Shown here: positions 11,301 to 22,540 of the stretch, in pieces | Numbering within the stretch: the stretch's first letter is position 1 | Layout: each line of letters opens with the position of its first letter | Origin: Phoenix dactylifera | Taxonomy: Eukaryota > Streptophyta > Magnoliopsida > Arecales > Arecaceae | DNA length: 64,000 nucleotides | Assembly: GCF_009389715.1 (NCBI RefSeq) | Contig: NC_052392.1 | Span: forward strand, 31,017,575-31,081,574 | Direction of reading: 5' to 3' | Made by a program: the position numbers and the translations under genes | The notes under the pieces: model-generated | The model's input: only the letters and a program-made list of their open reading frames with translations | Database searches by the model: none | What the model was told of the DNA's origin: nothing

Positions 11301-13632
11301 AATACCAAATAAAAAAGGTCAAGGGAATATCAACACAAGACAATTCTCAGGATTTTGCTTTGAAAATCTCAGACCCTAGAATGAGAAACAAGCTGCTGGA
11401 CTTCAAATTGCTGACATACAGCACATCAGTTTCAAATCAAGTTTAAAAAGTATTTTTTGTCAAACAAAAAAATAAAATGCCTGAGTACAGTGTCCTCCCC
11501 CTCCCCTCTTCTTTCTGCAATGGCATTGAAACATGATTTCTTATGCGAGAAAGGGCTATTACAAGTAAATTAAATAGCAATTTCTGTAAGTACAGCAGAA
11601 TGGGGTGTTTTTTTGCATATTTTTGGTACCCAGCATCTGGGTTTTAACATCAAGATGAAAAGGGAAAAATGGAATAACATGTCATTTAAGCAATGTACTG
11701 TTATGTTCAAGTATGACTAATGATACTTAGAAAACTTGCTCTAAAACTTCAATCATATATGAATATCAGATCCCGGGTAACTCATGAAATTTCAAATTCA
11801 TGAATAGCAAGCACTATTTATTTAAACAGTAGTCCTGCTACACTTTTTCCAAAGTCTGCTAGATCGGAAAGCAAAGAATATTGCTAGTAGAAGTGAATGG
11901 AAGTATTACTATAGCAAGGTCTGCAACTCATCCCTCTCATCCAAATGGATAACTCTAATGCCATCATAGGAAGCAGATAACACCATACTTAGGAAACAAT
12001 AGCTTGAATATCCAAAGAAGCCTTCACACTATTAGACATTGAACTAACAAAATTTTCTGAGCTTGTTTCCAAACCAAGTTTAATGATGACAACCTTGGGA
12101 TTGTAAATAGTTCTTTAGTTTAGCAAGAGCTCCTCAGCTTCAGATTGCTCGTATGAAACAGTACAATAACTAGTGTATTTTAGTGTCCTATTTAAGGATC
12201 TAAGGTGAAAAAACCAATTTGCTTCTTTAGCTTGGCAAAGGAAACCTTGAAGCCATGAGAATAAAAAATTTGATTGGTTTAGACTTTAAATGCATTATTT
12301 AAGAAGCTTACTTCTCTTGTGAAACGTATCATTAAATTAAATATCCAGATTTCCTAGCAGTCCTATCTCCTCCATTCTGTGTCACTTGAACACTTCCATC
12401 CAGCTTCAAGAATCGGTGTCAAATATGTATCGAAGTCCAATACACTTCGGGCACCTGAATACTTAATTCTTTTGAAACAGTTTCTATAGATGGGTGCAGA
12501 GCTGAGGTTTTCCAACAATTAGGTCAACTCGCCATATGACTTCAGAAATACAGTTTCTTTCTTTTTAAAGATTATCCAATGTAGGTATTAAAATGACTTA
12601 CAATGTGTCATTTTTCTTATGTCCTTTCAAGGTGACCAGGGAAATTCAGATGTTAACATATTCACACAATATATTTTAAAAAATAAAGTTATATAATTAT
12701 TAGCTAAAACTATTTTTTCCTATCTTTCCATTTCTTCTTTTCCGTATTTCCAAGTCAGAAGCTTTGATAGGTAACCTATCCAATTCATGTGTCCATGCCC
12801 ATGCAACACGGTCTCCACATGTCCTTCATAATTTTGTTTTCTTTCACCTTCTTCCTTTCTTTTTTCTTTTTTTAACATAAAATAAGAATTACTGTTATAG
12901 CTGTCTCAAGTTTGTGATCACAAGTAGTAACTTCTGTGTCTAGTTCTCTACCATAATTCCACTGTGTCCGAGATACAAGTTATATAAATCTAATCCAGCC
13001 AAACCCTAATCATAAGACTTTCTACTGGAAGATCCTAAGGGTCGAAAGAGAAAACAGCGCTCGCTGCAAGGAGATTCTCAAGAGATTTGGGAGTGTATTA
13101 AGAATCTGTTCAAGACTTGCATGCAGGGCTCATAGCAAGCCTTGAATTCGAGCTCCATAAATCTACTTTCAAATTATTATAAAATCTTGCTTGTAATCAG
13201 AGGAGAGGAACATTGAAGAGATACAATTGATACCAAATTATTCAGCTAGTAGGTTCAAAACATCAAACACCCTTGTCTACAGCCAATCATCGAATAAAGA
13301 ACGAAAAACAATCATCAAGATGGAAGGATCTATCCACCGATACGAAGCCCTAACCAGTTGCAAAAACAATCATCAAGAAACGGCACAGATTACAAATCAA
13401 ATCACGCTAAAATTCAATCAAACATACACAAGAACCAATTTTTTCAGTGCGCAGAGAGCAGAACAGCGAAATTAAGTTGGGGAAGAAGAAGAGAGAAGGA
13501 TGATGGAGGGATTACGTGGAGTTTTCCTCGGAGCTCTCGGTCGGAGCGGAGCTTCACATAGATGCGCTCATCCAGGCTGAGCCTTATGAGATCAAGAGGC
13601 TCCTTCACCGTGCTCTCCTCTTCGCTCGCCAT
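8338..13632 (-). CDS. LSM3: U6 snRNA-associated Sm-like protein LSM3
   Basis: Three minus-strand exons join in phase 0: 13516-13632 (39 codons), 10615-10710 (32 codons) and 8338-8418 (26 codons plus TGA), giving 97 residues. The donors are CAC|GTAATC and CGG|GTAAGC; both acceptors end in CAG. The protein starts [20 protein letters not shown] and carries the Sm1 region ([29 protein letters not shown], split by intron 1 after LRGKLH). The Sm2 motif [13 protein letters not shown] is near the C-terminus, the classic LSm fold. LSM3 is a ring subunit of both the nuclear LSM2-8 complex, which binds the 3' end of U6 snRNA for splicing, and the cytoplasmic LSM1-7 complex, which promotes decapping and mRNA decay. 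The length matches the family (about 97-102). Introns are about 2.8 and 2.2 kb and carry no other recognised gene. The last exon, 81 nt, lies 2.2 kb from exon 2. Confidence 0.96.
8822..9220. repeat. Alternating purine-pyrimidine and GA microsatellite in LSM3 intron 2
   Basis: From about 9025 to 9170 there is a run of GTGCGCATGTGTGCGCGTGC-like alternating purine/pyrimidine sequence. It is followed by CA steps, then (GA)n and a G tract of 10. Open frames crossing it on both strands are by-products of the simple repeat. Alternating GC/GT/CA tracts of this kind can adopt left-handed DNA. Confidence 0.8.
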
Positions 13633-16600
13633 CTTCCCCCTTCCCTTCTCTCGCGCTCGCTGCCAAAACCCTCTCCCCCTTTCCCGTCGCCCTGCTAACT
13701 AATTGAACCCGAGAAAGCCGGCCCAGCCCAGAGAAGTTTTTAAGGATATTAGGGTTTGGAGCCTTAGATGGACTTCATTGGTCCAGTGGATGTTCTGGAA
13801 AAGATAGCATAAATGAAATACAAGGATATTTATAAAAATTGTTAAAAAAATTATTCAAGACAATTAAAAGGTTCCAAATGATGAATTTGACCTAAAAACA
13901 GAATCTAAAATAAAATATTGTAGATCATGACCAGCAATTTGGATTTTTATACTGAAAGGTAAATCAATAATACTTGTTAATCAAATACTATTCTCAAAAG
14001 TAATCTAGCCTCTCAAAAATATTTGAAAGGTTAGATAAGATATTATTGGGGTGATCTTGACTCCTTGATGCTTTCATGTCGCCCCTCAAGAATATAGTAA
14101 CCATATGCTATCAGAGAAAGTTTGAGATGGAAAACTTAAGTAGATATGTCAGCGACAATCTTACCAAAACTTTAGCAAATTTCTATGGTTAGCTCCGATG
14201 AGAAATGACATGATGGAGAAAGAGGATTAGGAATTTCTTAACTTTTCTCTTTGATAATGGCTTAGAGTTGCAGGGCAATAAAGAGGCATTGAGATATGTC
14301 TCTAAACTTCCACATGAGCTATGTGTTGCTGCAAACCATATGAATGTCTTTTATTTGCTAAAGGGTAAAGACTGCATAAAGCTCCTGGAATTAATTTGTA
14401 GAGGATTTGCAGTCTTATTACTATTGTTGTTGCTTTTTTTTTCATTTGTAGGTTTAGCACGAGCTTGATTATCCCATGAGAGCCTAAGTAGCCTAGTAGG
14501 CTTAACTTACTCAATTTGCACCCAAATTAATAAATGCTTAGGTCCAATACTAAGTATTTTTTTATGTGAAAGCTTGATAGATGAGGTCTATTCTCCATTG
14601 TTTGTCTCCTTCAAGGAGGTCAATAGATGCCACTTCCTATAGTCAATGGATGTTGATAGGAGTTTGTTAAGGAATGGTGGTTATCTACAGACTAGGTAAT
14701 TCACATATAAAGGTGTTATTTTCAACAATCCACTTGAACTTGTTATTGTTAGAGTTGTGTATATGCCTTAAAAAGTTATTTATATATAATTGTAAACATT
14801 TATACATTAACGCATAGATTTTTCTTTGGACATGATCACATAGAACCAGCAAAAAAGTCCATGAGTATTGCAGGAGTTTATCTAAGCAACCAAAGTATTT
14901 TCCACAGAAAGGATTGCATAGATCTTGAAACTTGGAATTTGCTCACAGTTCTGTTGAGGTTGGGCATTGCACTTATAAGGCTATCGAGATAGACAATGAC
15001 ATCATAAAGTTTCTCTTTCATAAAGATTAGATCCTGTATTGACATCTGAGTATATATGCCATCATGCTTGAATGGTCAACATTGACAATCCACCTCATAA
15101 AATACTATTAGGGGTAGAGGTGTGCACTAGGTGCACAAGCTTGGGAGCGGTCCTTTGATCTGAAGAGCGAAACATCTTACTATATCCTAGAGTTCAATAA
15201 ATTCAAGAGTCAAACTCATGTACTGACCATGATACCTGGACTTTATTCTTGATAGGGAGCACAATAGTTTATTAAATTTACACACAGTTGCATATCAAGC
15301 TGTCCAACATCGAAACCATCATAATGATGCAGTGTCCATATTAGAACAGAAACATAATCATGCATATGAGTCCTAGGACCTAGATAGTTGCTTGAAAGGA
15401 TTTTGAAAACAATTATTTTATAAACTATTATGATTAATAATTATTTATTTTCAAAAAAAAGTTTCATGCTAGTAGTTTTCAAAAAGAAAAGTCTGACATG
15501 ATCTAGGATTCTAATGGACCATGATATCGTATGACTGAGGGTCTGACGGTGTTATACTTAATGATCATATGAAGATATTAAAATGATAAGAGATAGAATT
15601 GCAAGATATAGCTTGTACATGAATATCAAAATAAATTAGTTTCATCCAGCTCACTCAAAGATTAGCAATCCGATATAGGTTTCATATCCCCATGCTGAAC
15701 CATATAATTAATGTATGATCTAAAGGAATGCATATTTGGTGAGCAAGGTCTAAGTTGACATATTCTAGTAATGCATCTAGTATGTACCATCTATCTTCAT
15801 ATCAACTAGAATAGAATTCTAGTTGAGGATTCTCTTACTAATTGGATTAAGAAATATTTAGATTTGATTGGAGAAGAGACTGGGCCAAGAAATTAGCCTG
15901 AATACAAGAATTAGGCAAGATTAGGTCAAGTAAGACATGATTTATGTTGACCACTACTACTTGGGTGGGATCCAAGTGGCAGTTGGCCAACCTAGGCCAG
16001 CATCCATGCCTAAAGAAGTACCACTAGAGGCACTTTTCTAGAGAAAGGGGGTGGCTATTCGAAAGTGGCCGGTGCCTCTCTCCTGCCTTTTTGGGACTCA
16101 AAGTCCAAACTAGACTCTAGAGGGAGGAGGCAATCAAGAAAGAAAGATGCCACCTCCTCTCCCTTATCTTTCTTTGGTGAAATTCTAGTAGGACTGAAAA
16201 AAAGGGGCACCATTCTCTATAAAGAGGGAGGTGTCCCTGGTCATGTGCATCTCATGTCCCAACTCCATAAAGAGATGTGTAAAAAGATGGCCAGATAAGG
16301 ATGTTCCTTCTCCAACAAGAAGAGAGAGGAGGAAACATTATGACTGAAGTCTGTCCAATAATACATCCCCTTACTTGTGATTCTTGGAGACTTAGAGCCT
16401 AGCAGAGCTTTTGAACATAGGCATGTGGAATGAAACAATTGTGGATGGTATTTCTCACATGATCATGTATATTCATGGTCTCAACATCTCCCAGAAATGC
16501 AATGATCAACATCAAATCATCATCATGGGCATATATAATTCGTCATGACCATTATGCATGCTTCTTTATGTGGTAATATCAAGAACAAAAGTCCTCATAT

Positions 16601-18555
16601 TCCACTGCAAGTTATAGGATAACATGCTAGCTTTATCAAGTTGAGTTAGCTTGATCTAGCTAAGATGAAGAGAGGAGAAGGAGTCCTTTGTTAAATTCAT
16701 GGAGGACAAGCCTATTGTTGGTCACTAGGCTTTTAAAGCTTGTCATCGTCGGATTTATGGTGGAGTCCACCATAATTGAATTTGTGGCAAAGGTGCTCAT
16801 CATTGTCAAATTTGATGTTCATTTGTGGCTCATTTGTGGCAAAGGTGCTTGCCATTGTCAAACTCACGATAAATGATGCTCTTTATTATCCTAGAGAAGA
16901 ATACCCATATTGTCAGATTCGTGGAGGGTGCCCCTTGTTACTGGATTTGGGATAAAGGTTGATAATCATTTAGGAGTTCTTATTGTTGCTGAATTTAGGA
17001 GGAGGTTCGGTAATATAATGATATGGAGGTCATCTTCTTCCTTTCTTCTTCCCTCCTTTCTATTTCTTTTCTTCTTTTGATTCAAATTGGCAATTAATCT
17101 GAATCAAGTAACAATGAGAGGAGGGGATAAAATAGAGAGTGACATATTTAAATTGTATTTGACTTGTAGTTGAACAATTAATCTTTGACATGACCATGGG
17201 TCGAGCTGGTTCTATAGATTCAGAACACTAGATAGAGATATTTATTCACAATTCACATCCATGTTGATGAATATTTACATGGGAAGGACATTCCTTCAAT
17301 AATTTGTTTGAGCCTATATGTGGCATCAATGAATTAATGAGCCAACACCAAGGATTTTAGATTGAATCATGACTTTGGCTGTCGGAGTAGCTAAAATGAC
17401 TTTTATATTTCTCTAAGAAAATAGACTTATATGTGGCAAGGCTGCCCATCACCAAAGAATTTGTGTTGGAGCACAACTTTGGCTACCAACATGGCTAAGT
17501 GGACTTTCTCTATTCCTCACTAATAAAAAAAAATCTACCAAGCAACAAATCTAGTAATATCAATATCTCCATTTTGAATGGGCTCGCCTATCAAATTCTA
17601 CATAATTATTAGATGAAAAGATGATATCAAGCCATCATATCCATGTGCCCTAGTTTATGAAGTGGATAACAGGTGGGACAAAAATTTATCCCATCTTATC
17701 CCTAGAATAAGTGGCAAGCAACATATTTTATGTAGAATCATCAATTTCTGACAGTTTGATTAAATTGAGGATAACCAAGGGTTAACATTTCCTAGAGTCC
17801 TCATGAATATGCTATCCCCAGTTTTTATCATCCTCAATTAGTGCAAACACCCAAAAAGCCTTTCATTGGCAAAAAAAAATAAAGAAAAAAGCAAGAGCAT
17901 AGCACATGCTAACCACATTATTGTACTAAGTAATGATTAAACGAGGATAAAATCACTTATTGCAAAAATAAATTTGTATTTTCCTTGTTTCTCCTGCTTT
18001 ATTCTAGTATAAGTCACATTCTCTCAATTACTTATCATGTTTCGAAGCTAGACCTATAAGAAATTTTGCATAATTTGATGTGCTTTTGCCGGTTACTATT
18101 CATTTCATGTTTAATGTATTATTTTGGAATGGGAATTGCTACCATCATGACCATAAAATGGATTGTGTCACAAAATAATATTTCATCTGAGTCCCACAAA
18201 CTTAGTTTTTCTAGTGACTTTATTCGTCAAAGAATAATTAATATTTAAGACAAATACGTACAAGCTTGACAAATATGAATTAGCATAATTAATATTTAAA
18301 TACTACATCTTGTGACCCTTATCCTTGAAAAGAAGAGAAAAAAAAAGCAAAATTGTTTTTTGTATGTCAACCACACTGATCAAGGATTCATATCTCGCAC
18401 ACTCTATATGCAAATGATTATGTTCTCTTTGCTTGAGCTATATTAACATATGCTATAGTGCTACCTAATATTTTTAATGAAGTATTGTAGGGATTCAGAA
18501 TAAAAAATAATTTTAAAAAATAACTATTAGGTTTAGTTCAAAGATTAATATTCTA
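13633..18555. other. Gene-poor intergenic stretch, probably old transposon debris
   Basis: The first 100 bases are the LSM3 leader and promoter (C/T-rich on the sense strand). Beyond that no coding frame is convincing. Around 16.05-16.4 kb the sequence has a CTCTATAAAGAGGGAGG TATA-like motif followed by short stem-forming text, the look of an LTR promoter, but no partner LTR was found. At 16.73-16.88 kb a roughly 50-base unit containing TTTGTGGCAAAGGTGCT is repeated with variation. Confidence 0.35.
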
Positions 18556-18559
18556 TCAA

Positions 18560-20335
18560 GTTAGTGAATTAAGAATCTTTTGCACATTCGAATATATGAT
18601 GGAACCTGAAATTATTTGGGAGTTTCTGTTTTAGGCAAGAGATTGACTTCAGTAGATTGTGGGAGTTTGGTATAATAGTTTTTGAGATAGCAAGATGGTC
18701 GAAATGGAGGGCTCTATCTATGATAGAAAATGTCACTTTAATTAAGTCTGTTCTCTTCACGCTTTATATATTTGATGTCTTACTATATAATTTCTAAGAG
18801 CATTCTTCTAAAGTTGGAGGGCATAACCAGAAATTTTCTATGATGCTTCTTAGATACCTCTAGAAAAATACATTTGATTACGCGGACAGATGGTATAGGA
18901 ATTACTTCTTTGCTTGCTTGGAGTGATGCATTGATGGCCAAATATACTACGAGGTTTCTGTTGACTCATAAGAAGCTATAGGTTTCTCTTATAAGAGTGA
19001 AGTATGGTGCATGGTTGTTTATGTCCTCTCCGGTGTGTTTACATACTGGTTCACCTATCTGGAGAAAGTTGTGCTCTTTTGTTGCATTGATTTTATCTAA
19101 TCTCAGATGGATCGTAGGTAATGTGACATCTATTTATGTGGTTTGGGATCCATAAATTTCATCCATTCCCATTGCACAATGCCCCCCTCCAATTAATAAT
19201 AGTATACTACAAAGTCTTAAAGTTAAGGATCTTATGTTGACCGGTGAGAATAGTTCAGATTTATTTGTGATCTATTGGTATTTGCCAGTGGTATTAGCAG
19301 ATAAAATTATTACTATTCCTATACTAGTGGAGATAGTGTAGATAGGTTGGGATGTAGCCCTTCATTTGGGTTGTCAATTAGAGTTGCAAATTGTCGCAAA
19401 TTTTTTAAGCTGGAAGCCCCATCAACTAGAAACTTTGGTTGGATATGGAGAATTGGGGTTTATCACAAGGTTGTTCTGTTTATATAAAAAATAGCATACA
19501 ATCTACTTCCATGCCGAGATATTTTACACCAACACGGTCTCCGTATCCCAATCATCATGACTTATGCCCGAACATATAGGAATCAACCTCTCATATTATT
19601 TCACAATGTAGGTTGGCAATTTGAATCTAGAGACATGCTTGTATTTATGATGTAGCGATTATTCCAACTCTTTCTCTTGATTTCTTTCTCTAGATAATTA
19701 AAAGGAGATCCGTTAGAGGTAACCGAAGTACAGAGGCTATATTGATATTTTATATTGTTCATCATATTTGGTTGATCAAAAATGATCGCATTTTCTAAAT
19801 TAGTGCTCGGAGTCCCAGAATGATTCTCATAAGAGCATCCAGCTAGGCCTATGCATACACTAATGCAACTACCTCGGAGGAATCCTTGATACCTGAGGAA
19901 AACTGTAGCTCTTATTTTGCATATTCTACAATGCCACATATGATCTACTTCATTTGGAAGCTACCATCCTCTAATTTTCTCAAAGTTAATTTTGATGTCT
20001 GCATTTTAAATGAAGGTGATACTGGTAGATCAAGTATTGTCATTAGAAGTGTAATTGTTACGTTTGTTGAAGCCGGCAATATTAGATTATTTGATACTAT
20101 AGTGGTAGAATTATGTGCTACATGGAAAGATGTCTCGTATGCAACAAAAATTTGGAAGCCTTTTCACAGACTCCTTGATAGTTATTAAGTGGCTACCTAA
20201 CTCATTATTTTCAGATATTAATATCCATCTTTAGATAAGCCTACAACATTATGAAATAACACATGTTTATAGAGAAGCTAACAGTATTGCAGACTGAATG
20301 TTAACATATGTAGCTTATCATACCGAATCTATTTT
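18560..20335 (+). mobile_element. Degenerate plant LINE-1 3' part (reverse transcriptase C-terminus plus RNase H)
   Basis: Forward-strand pieces in broken frames spell plant LINE-type protein. Near 18.69 kb is RWSKWRALSMIENVTLIKSV (thumb region, GxxLSxAGRxTLIKSV in the family). Near 18.92 kb is AWSDALMAKYTTRFLLTHKK, then a stop where Trp is usual, then VSLIRVKYGAW. Near 19.94-20.16 kb is the RNase H-like domain (WKLPSSNFLKVNFDVCI, then VVELCATWKD). Stops and frameshifts make it non-functional. The 3' end passes into a TATATA-rich tail near 20.35-20.41 kb. Only the 3' part of an element remains, as expected from truncated target-primed insertion. Confidence 0.75.
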
Positions 20336-20439
20336 ATGGACAACTATATTAAATATATATTTTTAAATTATTAGATATTTTATTTTTAGTAATATATATA
20401 TATATATTTAAGTTATATTGGTTTAGAAAATCTGATTTA

Positions 20440-21223
20440 GCAAAAGAAGATGCACCGGTCCTCTGGCTCCCATGTTCCCATCCGTTTCTCTAGCCTTCCT
20501 GTGGGCCCTGCTGACGTCAACCCCGGCCCCCCAATTCCGTGTGCGGCACACGCTCATAACGTTGTCTATTTCCAATGCCTTCAGTCCCTCCGCGTCCCCC
20601 CACCCCAACCTCCTCTGCCACCGGAGCGAGTCCAAAACCCTGAGAAAAACCCTAGCTCCTGAAATGGATCTCGTCCCGAGCGCTTCGATTTCTCTGGCGA
20701 TGTCGGTGGTCTGATCCATAGTAAGTCATCGATGGAACGCTGTTTGTCTTCTCGATTTTACTCTTTGATTTCAATCTTGGGGTGCTTTTTCTTTTTTGAG
20801 CATCTGTCGTCGTGTCTTTGGAGAAATCGAAAGAAATATCGTGGAAATGCTATTTTCTTTTTCAGATTATGAGGCAAATGGAGATGATTTTGTGATGCTA
20901 GATTGATTATTTCCCTGATGTAACTTGGATTTGGGATTTCGGTGCTCTTTTGTTGTTGATCTGAAAATCTTTTGGACTTGTAGGCTTTAACGCGTATTTC
21001 GGGGTTTTTCATTGATCTGCTTCGAGGAGGAGCTTTTTCTGTTGCATAAATCCGACAGGGATTCAGAAAGTTGCAAACTTAGTTGGTTTTGTGAACAATC
21101 TGATTAAAAGAGTTGAAATCTCATTAGCTGTACTTTAGATCCGGGAAATCCATTCCAAATTCCAAGCAAAAATTTTGAGAGAGCCGTGTAACTTTGATTT
21201 GACGATCTGTGTGCTATCTCGTG
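20440..21223 (+). promoter_or_regulatory. Spliced 5' leader of the trihelix gene, with upstream ORFs
   Basis: A GC-rich exon-like segment (about 20.45-20.72 kb) ends at CCATA|GTAAGTC (donor GT at 20721). A matching acceptor, TGTACTTTAG, ends at 21138, leaving 85 nt of leader before the ATG at 21224. The first leader part contains upstream ATGs; one short frame, 20663-20713, starts ATGGATCTCG and stops just before the donor. If transcribed from upstream of 20663, this uORF would precede the main start. The transcription start is not determined. Confidence 0.5.
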
Positions 21224-22540
21224 ATGGAAGGGAATATGTCAGCAGGAAACATGATCCCGGGGTCTTCTCCTTATGGTGCATTTGATCTCCAAGTTTCAAT
21301 GGCGATGCAGCAGCAACAGAACCCACATGGATGCTTTCACCATCAGCAGCAACATCCAAACCAGTCCCAACATCAGGGTCCAATGGTTCATCAACCAATG
21401 AACAATATTTTCTGCCAGTCGGTTGGTCAGATGAGTGAGTGCGAACAGCAGCCTATGCTTCAGATGATGGACTACAATAAGGTTGACTATGGCAAAAACA
21501 CGACAAGTGAGGATGATGACACTGAGGACGGAGCTGATCTTCCCAATGAAAGTGTCAGAGAGAAGAAGGCTGCTCCGTGGCAGAGGGTGAAGTGGACGGA
21601 CAGAATGGTTAAGCTTCTCATAACTGTGATTTCTTACTTAAATGAAGATACTAGTGAACTTGACATTAGTGCAAAGAGAAAACTCACCATGTTACAGAAA
21701 AAAGGAAAGTGGAAGTTGGTGTCCAAAGTCATGGCTGAGAAAAATTGCTATGTATCACCCCAACAGTGTGAAGACAAGTTTAATGATCTGAATAAAAGGT
21801 ACAAGAGGCTTACAGAAATTCTTGGCAGAGGCACATCTTGCAAGGTTGTGGAGAATCCTGCACTATTAGACTATATGCCTTACATTTCTGAAAAGGCAAA
21901 GAATGATGTGAGGAAGATCTTAAGCTCGAAGCATCTTTATTATGAAGAGATGTGCTCGTACCATAACAAGAATCGCTTACATCTACCTGCTGATCCTGAA
22001 GTTCAGCGCTCTGTGCAGTTGCTTCTGAAAATTAGTGATGATCATGACACAAAAAGGGCTGCACGAGATGATTTCGATGAAGATGATCAAGAAGATAGTG
22101 ATGATAGGGAAGATGATGTTGTGGACAATGACACACTGTTTAGAGATACTGGAGGTTCATCCTTTTCAAAGAGGATGAAGCAAGGGCTGGAGCGTGAAGA
22201 TTTGAGTTTTACAAACTCTTTGGGCCCTCAAATTAATCCTAGAAGACCTTATTCTCAAAGCTCTTCTTTTGATGTGAACCAAGCATTCCCTGAATCTAGC
22301 GCTTCTTGGGCACAGAAGCAGTTGATTAGGTCACGTGCAATTCAGCTGGAAGAACAAAGGCTGCAGATTCAAGCAGAGATGTTGGAGATAGAGAGGCGGC
22401 GATTCAAATGGAAGCATTTTTGTCGGAAGAAGGACAGTGAATTGGATAGGATGAGAATGCAAAATGAAAGGATGAAACTTGAGAATGAACGCCTGGCATT
22501 TGAACTGAAGCGCAAGGAGTTAGAGCTGGAGCTTTACTGA
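21224..22540 (+). CDS. Trihelix (Myb/SANT-like) DNA-binding transcription factor
   Basis: A single uninterrupted coding exon of 438 residues starts at MEGNMSAGNM; the frame is open 15 nt upstream of this ATG but has no earlier ATG there. The N-terminus (residues 28-82) is rich in Gln, His and Met. An acidic patch lies at about 95-105. The Myb/SANT-like trihelix domain spans roughly 117-225, with the spaced aromatics W119, W124 and W163, and DKFNDLNKRYKRL in its third helix. A second acidic block (281-303) follows. The C-terminal 362-438 is a long charged coiled coil (RAIQLEEQRLQIQAEMLEIE onwards) suited to dimerisation. This architecture matches the plant group of trihelix proteins around Arabidopsis At1g21200, At1g76870 and At3g10040 (recalled, not searched). 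It should act in the nucleus. A splice-donor-like AAG|GTACAA 13 nt after the stop hints at a 3' UTR intron. Confidence 0.9.
   Translation: MEGNMSAGNMIPGSSPYGAFDLQVSMAMQQQQNPHGCFHHQQQHPNQSQHQGPMVHQPMNNIFCQSVGQMSECEQQPMLQMMDYNKVDYGKNTTSEDDDTEDGADLPNESVREKKAAPWQRVKWTDRMVKLLITVISYLNEDTSELDISAKRKLTMLQKKGKWKLVSKVMAEKNCYVSPQQCEDKFNDLNKRYKRLTEILGRGTSCKVVENPALLDYMPYISEKAKNDVRKILSSKHLYYEEMCSYHNKNRLHLPADPEVQRSVQLLLKISDDHDTKRAARDDFDEDDQEDSDDREDDVVDNDTLFRDTGGSSFSKRMKQGLEREDLSFTNSLGPQINPRRPYSQSSSFDVNQAFPESSASWAQKQLIRSRAIQLEEQRLQIQAEMLEIERRRFKWKHFCRKKDSELDRMRMQNERMKLENERLAFELKRKELELELY

Noticed and set aside
16050..16450. LTR with TATA motif
   Set aside because: A TATA-like motif and stem-forming text only; no second LTR, primer site or coding domains were found, so it is mentioned only within the intergenic entry.
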